From the NCBI GenBank assembly GCA_030641695.1, contig DAOWGY010000008.1, forward strand, positions 1 through 5,456: DNA of 5,456 nucleotides, given 5' to 3'. Both the position numbers and the translations under genes were made by a program. Numbering within the stretch: position 1 is the stretch's first letter; the number at the start of each line of letters is the position of its first letter. Shown piece by piece: positions 1 through 4,363 of this stretch. This DNA is from Gammaproteobacteria bacterium. Its GTDB lineage: Bacteria > Pseudomonadota > Gammaproteobacteria > Steroidobacterales > Woeseiaceae. The notes under the pieces were generated by a model that saw only the letters and a program-made list of their open reading frames with translations, ran no database searches and was not told where the DNA came from.

Positions 1-200
1 GAGAAGTTCGGGCCGAACCCTGCCGGTGGTGGTGGCGGAGGTGGTGGTGGCGGAGGTGGTGGTGGCGGCGGCGGGGGTGGTGCCGGACTATTAGGAATCC
101 GGCCGACCGCGTCGTCAAACGTCTCGACGTCGCAGCCCGACAATAAGCCCACGGCAACGAGGAACGCCAGCATCGAGCGGAAGATAAGCAGGAATTTCAT
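1..200 (-). CDS. Polyproline lipoprotein, N-terminal part (runs off left edge)
   Basis: The first 66 codons are present; the rest lies beyond the window. The N-terminus starts MKFLLIFRS, continues with a hydrophobic stretch and ends in the lipobox L20-S21-G22-C23. This is a signal peptidase II site, so Cys23 should be lipidated. The residue after Cys23 is Asp, which in enterobacteria favours retention in the inner membrane; whether that rule applies here is unknown. A short acidic linker (DVETFDDAVGRIPNSPA) leads into 19 consecutive prolines (residues 41-59), then AGFGPNFS. The proline run is encoded by a 15-bp tandem repeat. It would act as a rigid spacer and should need elongation factor P for efficient translation. 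The functional domain is outside the window, so no function is assigned. The ATG is preceded by a weak Shine-Dalgarno (GGA, about 6 nt upstream). The gene is divergent from the DUF6065 gene. Confidence 0.8.
   Translation of the reverse strand, partial: MKFLLIFRSMLAFLVAVGLLSGCDVETFDDAVGRIPNSPAPPPPPPPPPPPPPPPPPPPAGFGPNF
25..69. repeat. Three tandem copies of a 15-bp unit encoding PPPPP
   Basis: The unit GGTGGTGGTGGCGGA occurs at 25-39 and 40-54, and again at 55-69 with one change in the last base. On the minus strand each unit encodes five prolines, so loss or gain of a unit keeps the lipoprotein in frame and changes only the length of the proline spacer. The plus strand, which is the template for this gene, is a run of GG doublets separated by single bases and could form weak two-layer G-quadruplexes. 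Confidence 0.9.
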
Positions 201-259
201 AGGGTCCATCACCAAATTTTGTCGCATGAAGTCACGCTTCAAATGCCTTCCGATGTTAT

Positions 260-280
260 CGTTTTGACATTAGCAAAACG
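260..280. repeat. 7-bp inverted repeat in divergent intergenic region
   Basis: CGTTTTG (260-266) and CAAAACG (274-280) are perfect inverted repeats separated by 7 nt. They lie between the divergent lipoprotein and DUF6065 genes, so they could be a small operator. No strong -35/-10 pair could be placed next to them. A repeat of this length could also be chance. Confidence 0.35.
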
Positions 281-372
281 CGACGGCCGTCACACTCCTG
301 TTGTCGCCAAACGCAGACGGGTCGGGACATTTGACAGAACCACAGCCACTTGTTCAAAGGCGATCAAAGCGC

Positions 373-376
373 GGAG
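373..376 (+). promoter_or_regulatory. Ribosome binding site that sets a TTG start
   Basis: GGAG lies 7 nt upstream of the TTG at 384. It is the only well-spaced Shine-Dalgarno in this reading frame upstream of the conserved part of the protein, and it is the main reason for starting the DUF6065 gene at 384. Confidence 0.6.
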
Positions 377-383
377 AATCAAC

Positions 384-1124
384 TTGAAAGACAAACTTCA
401 GATCACAGCCTACGAAGTCATCGAACAGCCCCTGTCGATGCGTACGGCGCAACGCGGGCGCGACTGGATCGATGATCTGCCGGAGCGTTTCGCCTATCGC
501 TGCCTGCCGCTTGCCATCGCCAACCAGATCGGCTGGGAAATCCTCAACCCGGTGGCGTTCACTGCAAGCTGGAACGGCAAGGACGGACTCGATGCGATCA
601 AGTTTCGCTTTCACGGGGAACGATCGGAGCTAATAGGCTCTCACTTCGGCCATGGTGTACTGACGTTTACGCCTGGCTACCTGTTCCGCACAACGAAATC
701 TCACAACCTGTACGTGAAAGGCCCGGCGAATCGGCCCAAGGATGGAATTGCAGCGCTCGAAGGGCTCATCGAAACGGACTGGGCACCCTTCTCGTTTACC
801 ATGAACTGGCAGTTCACGCGCAAGCGCCACAAGGTAACGTTCGAGGAAGGCGAACCGATTTGCACGATCATGCCCTACCCCCGGCATTACGCCCGCAAGT
901 TTGAGCCGGCGGTGAAAAACCTCAATGAAAACCCGAAGCTGTACCAGCAATACGTGGACTGGCGCGACGAGCGATTGAGATTCAATGAGGAACTCAAGGT
1001 AGCCGGTTCCGCGGCCGCAAAAGAGGGCTGGCAGCGTACCTACATGAAAGGGCTGGATCAGGCCGGCAACACGTTCGCAGGCCATCAGACCAAGGTGCAA
1101 ATGAAGGACTTCAAACGTGACTGA
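384..1124 (+). CDS. DUF6065 family protein
   Basis: A protein of 246 residues of unknown biochemical function. I recognise the DUF6065 pattern from the block DWIDDLPERFAYRCLPLAIAN (about residues 27-47) followed by GWEI, then SHFGHGVLTF (86-95), YLFRT (99-103), GPANRPKDGI (113-122) and, further on, ETDWAPFSFTMNW and EEGEPICTIMP. The length fits the family. There is no signal peptide or membrane segment, so it is probably cytoplasmic. The conserved aromatic, His and Asn/Arg blocks suggest a binding pocket, but no catalytic residue is established. The frame is open back to another TTG at 219, but the added residues (basic and low in complexity) do not resemble the family, and GGAG stands 7 nt before the TTG at 384. 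No promoter is convincing. The gene converges on the small secreted-protein gene downstream. The family call is from memory of its motifs, without an alignment. Confidence 0.8.
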   Translation: MKDKLQITAYEVIEQPLSMRTAQRGRDWIDDLPERFAYRCLPLAIANQIGWEILNPVAFTASWNGKDGLDAIKFRFHGERSELIGSHFGHGVLTFTPGYLFRTTKSHNLYVKGPANRPKDGIAALEGLIETDWAPFSFTMNWQFTRKRHKVTFEEGEPICTIMPYPRHYARKFEPAVKNLNENPKLYQQYVDWRDERLRFNEELKVAGSAAAKEGWQRTYMKGLDQAGNTFAGHQTKVQMKDFKRD

Positions 1125-1167
1125 GCGGGTGCCATGCCCTGTCGCAGGTGGAGGCTACCGAGAGCGA

Positions 1168-1188
1168 CGGCCCACACAAGGTGGGCCG
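1168..1188. terminator. Stem-loop between convergent genes (possible bidirectional terminator)
   Basis: CGGCCCAC (1168-1175) pairs perfectly with GTGGGCCG (1181-1188) across a 5-nt loop, 43 nt after the DUF6065 stop and 51 nt after the stop of the convergent minus-strand gene. There is no U-tract on either side. It would therefore be a weak or factor-assisted terminator, or simply an RNA 3'-end stabiliser. Confidence 0.45.
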
Positions 1189-1239
1189 CTACTCTGGTGA
1201 ACGTGGTGCTGTGCGTGGGCGGACGAACCGGCTCCGGCG

Positions 1240-1587
1240 CTACGCACCGCTGTCCGTTTCGCTAATCGAGAATCTGACGGGCTTGTTGTCCCGATAAACG
1301 ATGCATTTCGTTGCGTACGCACGAATCGCTTCATCGCTCGATTCCGAATAGACGGATGTCTCGATCGACAGCTTGTGCCCCACGGTGCGTCGTTTGGTAA
1401 CAACGATCTCGTGGCGAACCTGGCTGGCATCGTCGTAGTTCGCGTGGTTAGCGACCTCGGCAATGCAGGATTTGATTCCCATGTCGAGCTCGGCCTGCTC
1501 GTACTTGTTGGCCGTTACGGGCGCTGCGATAACGGGGAACGCCGCGACCGAAAGTGTTAGTGCCAGCAGAGTGTTCTTGCGCATCAT
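1240..1587 (-). CDS. Small secreted protein, family not recognised
   Basis: A protein of 115 residues. The N-terminus MMRKNTLLALTLSVAAFPVIAA has a basic start, a hydrophobic core and an Ala-rich end typical of a Sec signal peptide, with cleavage probably after Ala21 or Ala22. The mature protein would be about 93 residues and periplasmic or secreted. It has exactly two cysteines (C41, C95), both in the mature part, so a single disulfide is plausible. The central segment IVVTKRRTVGHKLSIETSVYSES (61-83) looks like alternating beta strands. I do not recognise a named family. The start at 1587 is chosen because GAGGAG lies 8 nt upstream; the frame is open upstream but has no better start. Two TetR-type palindromes lie between this gene and tetR, one inside its candidate promoter. 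It is therefore probably repressed by the neighbouring regulator. Confidence 0.8.
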   Translation of the reverse strand: MMRKNTLLALTLSVAAFPVIAAPVTANKYEQAELDMGIKSCIAEVANHANYDDASQVRHEIVVTKRRTVGHKLSIETSVYSESSDEAIRAYATKCIVYRDNKPVRFSISETDSGA

Positions 1588-1595
1588 GGTATGTA

Positions 1596-1601
1596 CTCCT
1601 C
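1596..1601 (-). promoter_or_regulatory. Strong ribosome binding site of the small secreted-protein gene
   Basis: On the minus strand GAGGAG ends 8 nt before the ATG at 1587. The next ATG, immediately downstream, would be 11 nt away, so the first of the two adjacent Met codons is preferred. Confidence 0.75.
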
Positions 1602-1631
1602 GTGGGTAGTTGGGCGGCAAATCACCGCGCG

Positions 1632-1660
1632 ATTCAGAACAGTCGTTCTGTTAGTGTCAA
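1632..1660 (-). promoter_or_regulatory. Candidate promoter of the small secreted-protein gene
   Basis: On the minus strand a perfect -35 hexamer TTGACA (1660-1655) is followed after 17 nt by CTGAAT (1637-1632), a weak -10. Transcription would start near 1625, leaving a leader of about 38 nt that holds the Shine-Dalgarno. The 16-bp operator at 1635-1650 sits between the two hexamers and overlaps the -10, the classic position for TetR repression. Confidence 0.55.
1635..1650. promoter_or_regulatory. TetR-type operator 1 (perfect palindrome)
   Basis: CAGAACAGTCGTTCTG is a perfect 16-bp palindrome apart from its centre. It shares the CAGAAY-N4-RTTCTG layout with the sites at 1697-1712 and 2322-2337. 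Its place between the -35 and -10 of the secreted-protein promoter implies direct blocking of RNA polymerase. That the neighbouring TetR binds it is an inference from the identical site in the tetR promoter. Confidence 0.75.
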
Positions 1661-1696
1661 AAAAATAGCAGCCATCCGTAGCGCTAACTCAAATGT

Positions 1697-1712
1697 CAGA
1701 ATAGTCATTCTG
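1697..1712. promoter_or_regulatory. TetR-type operator 2 (perfect palindrome)
   Basis: CAGAATAGTCATTCTG is a perfect palindrome apart from its centre, 62 bp (about six helical turns) from operator 1. The two sites would thus lie on the same face of the DNA. Its minus-strand reading contains TATTCT, as the tetR promoter does, but no good -35 lies upstream, so it is read here as an auxiliary site. Confidence 0.7.
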
Positions 1713-1730
1713 TTTCTTCCAAAAAAATAT

Positions 1731-2315
1731 TCAGTCCGTCAGCGAAGCCAGCGTGGTATCGACGATGCCCTCGAGCGTCGCCCTGGAAAAGCCGGTGCGT
1801 CCCAGCACGGCTAACCCGAACATCGCACCGGTCAGCATCTCGCCAGCGGCGTGAGCGTCGAGATCCGCCTTCACCTCGCCCTTCTCCTTCGCAGATTCCA
1901 GCCCAACCGCAAACAACTTCGACATGCGCTGCATGAATTTCAGCAACACGTCTCGCAATTCCTCGTCCTGGGGCGCTAGTTCCATGGCCGTGTGGACGAA
2001 AAGGCAGCCTTTACTCTCGTCCATGGCACACATATCGACGACACGCTCCGCAAAGATCTTGCGAATATCGTCGAGGGATGCACCAGGTTCCAGCAGACTC
2101 AGGAACGCCTGCTTGCCCATGCGGTCCGCATACTTGTCGAGCGCCTGTTCGAAGAGCTCTCGCTTATTGCCGAACGTGCCATAGAGGCCGTAACGGCTGA
2201 CGCCGGTCGCGCGCACGATATCCTCCATCGAGGTCTCCGAGTACCCCTTGGAGGAAAACAGCTCGACCGCCTTCGACAGCGCGCTGGACGGATCGAATGT
2301 GCGCGTTCTGACCAT
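1731..2315 (-). CDS. TetR/AcrR family transcriptional regulator
   Basis: A protein of 194 residues, normal for TetR repressors. The N-terminal helix-turn-helix domain spans about residues 8-55: TSMEDIVRATGVSRYGLYGTFGNKRELF (28-55) contains the recognition-helix region and the family signature LYxxFxxKxxLF. The rest is a helical ligand-binding and dimerisation domain with the motif KGCLFVHTAMELA (102-114), shared by a NemR-like branch of TetR proteins. It has two cysteines, C96 and C104. C104 falls in the GCL motif where E. coli NemR carries its redox-active Cys106, so redox or electrophile sensing is possible but unproven. The start is the ATG at 2315: an in-frame TTG further upstream is itself the -35 element of the tetR promoter. 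The palindrome in that promoter and the two upstream of the next gene indicate autorepression plus control of the small secreted protein. The inducer is unknown. Confidence 0.93.
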   Translation of the reverse strand: MVRTRTFDPSSALSKAVELFSSKGYSETSMEDIVRATGVSRYGLYGTFGNKRELFEQALDKYADRMGKQAFLSLLEPGASLDDIRKIFAERVVDMCAMDESKGCLFVHTAMELAPQDEELRDVLLKFMQRMSKLFAVGLESAKEKGEVKADLDAHAAGEMLTGAMFGLAVLGRTGFSRATLEGIVDTTLASLTD

Positions 2316-2321
2316 AAAACT

Positions 2322-2337
2322 CAGAATATCCGTTCTG
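2322..2337. promoter_or_regulatory. TetR-type operator 3 (tetR autoregulation)
   Basis: CAGAATATCCGTTCTG has the same half-sites as operators 1 and 2, with the flanking bases T2321 and A2338 extending the symmetry to 18 bp. An extra half-site TTCTGA lies at 2306-2311 inside the first codons of tetR. The site covers most of the spacer and most of the -10 of the tetR promoter, which would give autorepression. Confidence 0.75.
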
Positions 2338-2351
2338 ATATGGCGCGTCAA
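2323..2351 (-). promoter_or_regulatory. tetR promoter
   Basis: On the minus strand TTGACG (2351-2346, five of six matches to the -35 consensus), a 17-nt spacer, then TATTCT (2328-2323, four of six). Only 7 nt (GAGTTTT) separate the -10 from the ATG at 2315. The predicted transcription start is therefore at or next to the start codon, and no Shine-Dalgarno can fit. Confidence 0.7.
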
Positions 2352-2375
2352 GCGGTATGTGCTTGAGATTCGTGT

Positions 2376-2828
2376 CTATTGATCCTGACGCCAGACTTCG
2401 ACGGGGTCGCCCATCGCGCCCTCGAGGATGATGTCGCCGACTTTGCACGGTGAGACGCCGTCGGCATCCCCGCAAGCCGGCAGGCTTGCCAGTCGCTGCT
2501 GGTGTGCGGCCCGCTCCACGCCGGGGCTGGATTCCTCGATTTGCGGCGCCCGCCAGCCGTCCTCGCCCCTGAATGCCTCGTTGATCGCATCCACACTCGC
2601 GAACACCTTGCTCTGCCGCGCCGACACGGTGCAGCTTGCCTTGTCGGGATCGATAATGACTTTGTCGGATTCCTGCTTCAGCGAAACGAGTTGTTGCAGT
2701 GCGAACTCGCAGTCTGGCTGGCTCAGGAACTGAAGTTCGAATTCGCGTTCCTGGCAAACGGTCTTGCCGGCTGGCGCTACACACTCGCTCAGGGTCAGGA
2801 CGAAGACTTGTATCCACGCAATGTCCAT
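2376..2828 (-). CDS. Hypothetical protein with six cysteines, family not recognised
   Basis: A protein of 150 residues. The first 13 residues (MDIAWIQVFVLTL) are hydrophobic but lack the positive charges of a standard signal peptide, so export is possible but not clear. Six cysteines occur at 16, 25, 40, 66, 119 and 128, an even number that would suit disulfides if the protein is exported. The C-terminal part CGDADGVSPCKVGDIIL (119-135) pairs two cysteines nine residues apart and ends in an acidic, hydrophobic segment. The start is supported by GGAGGAG just upstream of the ATG at 2828. Other frames across this stretch give arginine-rich shadows. It lies 93 bp after the COG2403 gene and 60 bp before tetR on the same strand, so it may be cotranscribed with either neighbour. 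I cannot assign a function. Confidence 0.7.
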   Translation of the reverse strand: MDIAWIQVFVLTLSECVAPAGKTVCQEREFELQFLSQPDCEFALQQLVSLKQESDKVIIDPDKASCTVSARQSKVFASVDAINEAFRGEDGWRAPQIEESSPGVERAAHQQRLASLPACGDADGVSPCKVGDIILEGAMGDPVEVWRQDQ

Positions 2829-2921
2829 GGAACTCCTCCGGTCAACTGTTGTTATGGTTATGACTCAGAGATTAGCAGAAAATTCGCGTGTCCCCGGTTC
2901 CCCCTGCAGGCTGCAAAGAAT

Positions 2922-4229
2922 TCAGGAAACGAGCCGCGTAACGGCCTCGGACAGCGTCCCGTCTTCGCTGAGCAAGTGGTAACTGATCCGCATATGCGGC
3001 TTGTCGATGTCGATCAGCCGCGTCAGATCGATGGGCGTCGCCACGAGAACGAGATCGCAGTCGACGGCGTTGACGGTCGCCTGCAGGTCGCGAATTTGCG
3101 CCTCGCCATAGCCCATTGCCGGTAATAGCGGCCCGATTTCCGGATAGCGCTCGAAAGTCTCCGCGATATCGCCGACCGCCCACGGCCGCGGATCGACGAG
3201 TTCTGCCGCGCCATGCATTGTCGCCGCCAGTGACCCTGCGCCGAAGGGCATGCCGCCATGCGTGGTCGTCGGACCGTCTTCGATCGCCAATACGCGCTTG
3301 CCCCTGATCAAATCCGGGTCGGGAACGTCCAGTGTTGAATCCCGATACACGATTTTCGCGTCGGGGTTAACCGTCGATACATTCTCGCGGACTACCTCGA
3401 TGTCTTCCTTCCTTGCCGATCCGATCTTGTTAACAAGCACCAGGTCGGCCCGCGCAAGGTTCTCGGTACCTGGAAAATACTCAAGTTCATGTCCGGGCCG
3501 ATGCGGATCCACTACCGTGATCCACAGATCCGGTTTGAAAAACGGTGTGTCATTGTTGCCGCCATCCCAGACGATGACGTCCGCTTCCTGCTCGGCCTGC
3601 GACAGGATCGCCGCATAGTCAACGCCGGCGTACACGATAACGCCATTCTGCAGATGCGACTCGTACTCCTCTCTTTCCTCAATCGTGCAATCGTGCCGAT
3701 CGAGATCCTCGTAACTCTCGAAGCGCTGTACGGCCTGGCTGACGAGGTTCCCATACGGCATCGGGTGCCGGACCACGACGGTTTTCTTGCCGAGTTCCTT
3801 CAATATTTGCGTTATGCGGCGCGCGGTCTGGCTCTTGCCGCAGCCGGTTCGGACAGCCGTGACCGCGATGACCGGCTTTGACGAAGGCAGCATCGTTGCG
3901 TCAATGTCGAACGTCGAGAACCGCACACCATTGGCCTCTACCCACTTGCGGCGTTCTTCCAGGTAATCGAGGCTTATGTCGGAGTACGCGAAAATGGCTT
4001 CATCGATGTCGTTCTCTTGCAGCAGCCTTTCAAGTTCATCCTCGGCATGGATCGGTATGCCATCCGGATAGTTCGCACCCGCGAGCGCAGCCGGATAGCG
4101 ACGGTCGTCGATATACGGTATTTGCGTGGCAGTGAAGGCAACGACGTCGAATTTGGGATTGTCCCGGTAACAGGCGTTGAAAACGTGAAAGTCGCGCCCG
4201 GCCGCGCCCATGATGATCAGTTTCTTCAT
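2922..4229 (-). CDS. COG2403 P-loop protein, cyclic 2,3-diphosphoglycerate synthetase-like
   Basis: A protein of 435 residues, full length for the family. The N-terminal part is Rossmann-like with the signature MGAAGRDFHVFN (7-18), then FTATQIPYIDDRRYP (32-46) and AYSD (81-84). A P-loop follows, AVRTGCGKSQ (125-134) with K132 and S133 as nucleotide-binding residues. Further family blocks are RHPMPYGNL (154-162), EEREEYE (184-190), WDGGNNDTPFFKPDL (221-235), DPHRPGHE (241-248), the GTPase-like VNKIGS (266-271) and EDGPTTTHGGMPFGAG (317-332). The characterised relative, from the methanogen Methanothermus fervidus, uses ATP to cyclise 2,3-diphosphoglycerate; bacterial members are also called predicted GTPases. 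It should be cytoplasmic. The ATG at 4229 is chosen over in-frame ATGs at 4247 and 4235 because AAGGA lies 7 nt before it. It is divergent from phosphoribulokinase, suggesting a link to phosphoglycerate metabolism. The exact substrate here is not proven. Confidence 0.88.
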   Translation of the reverse strand: MKKLIIMGAAGRDFHVFNACYRDNPKFDVVAFTATQIPYIDDRRYPAALAGANYPDGIPIHAEDELERLLQENDIDEAIFAYSDISLDYLEERRKWVEANGVRFSTFDIDATMLPSSKPVIAVTAVRTGCGKSQTARRITQILKELGKKTVVVRHPMPYGNLVSQAVQRFESYEDLDRHDCTIEEREEYESHLQNGVIVYAGVDYAAILSQAEQEADVIVWDGGNNDTPFFKPDLWITVVDPHRPGHELEYFPGTENLARADLVLVNKIGSARKEDIEVVRENVSTVNPDAKIVYRDSTLDVPDPDLIRGKRVLAIEDGPTTTHGGMPFGAGSLAATMHGAAELVDPRPWAVGDIAETFERYPEIGPLLPAMGYGEAQIRDLQATVNAVDCDLVLVATPIDLTRLIDIDKPHMRISYHLLSEDGTLSEAVTRLVS

Positions 4230-4236
4230 AAACATT

Positions 4237-4241
4237 TCCTT
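4237..4241 (-). promoter_or_regulatory. Ribosome binding site that picks the third ATG of the COG2403 gene
   Basis: On the minus strand AAGGA is 7 nt before the ATG at 4229. It overlaps the codons following the first possible ATG (4247), so it cannot serve that start and is only 1 nt from the second. Confidence 0.65.
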
Positions 4242-4246
4242 ATGCA

Positions 4247-4279
4247 TTAGATAAGAAAGATTGACTTTTAATTATCTAA
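4247..4279. promoter_or_regulatory. 8-bp inverted repeat in the divergent control region
   Basis: TTAGATAA (4247-4254) and TTATCTAA (4272-4279) are perfect inverted repeats with a 17-nt AT-rich spacer, 25 bp centre to centre. They lie nearer the COG2403 gene in the 134-bp region it shares with phosphoribulokinase. The arrangement suits a dimeric regulator binding two turns of DNA, and it would control one or both genes. The cognate regulator is not in the window. TTGACT inside the spacer (4261-4266) resembles a plus-strand -35, but no good -10 follows at the right distance. Confidence 0.5.
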
Positions 4280-4363
4280 CAGGCTGCTAGTTTACGGGCT
4301 ATCCGACGCCGGTTTCACACTCACGCCAGCGCAATCATAGTATTACAAGGGGTTCATGCATTC

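Noticed and set aside
25..69. Tandem repeat as a CRISPR array
   Set aside because: Units are 15 bp, directly adjacent without spacers, and encode polyproline in frame with a signal peptide.
264..336. Two TTGACA hexamers (264-269 and 331-336) as promoters for the DUF6065 gene
   Set aside because: No acceptable -10 hexamer at 16-18 nt from either one.
219..383. Upstream extension of the DUF6065 reading frame to a TTG at 219
   Set aside because: The extra 55 residues are basic and unlike the family, no Shine-Dalgarno precedes 219, and a well-placed GGAG precedes 384.
630..1100. Minus-strand open frame of 156 codons
   Set aside because: Antisense to the DUF6065 gene, with no family resemblance or start signal.
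1697..1712. Palindrome after the tetR stop as a rho-independent terminator
   Set aside because: The arms are only 6 bp, AT-rich and not followed by a U-tract; its sequence matches the two other operators.
2164..2817. Minus-strand open frame of 217 codons
   Set aside because: Very arginine-rich product overlapping both the orphan gene and tetR in another frame; typical shadow in GC-rich DNA.
2502..3125. Plus-strand open frame of 207 codons
   Set aside because: Antisense to the orphan gene and the COG2403 gene, no recognisable protein and no ribosome binding site.
4261..4341. TTGACT (4261-4266) or TTTCAC with CATAGT (4313-4341) as the phosphoribulokinase promoter
   Set aside because: The first lacks a -10 at the right spacing and the second has a poor -35, so neither could be called with confidence.
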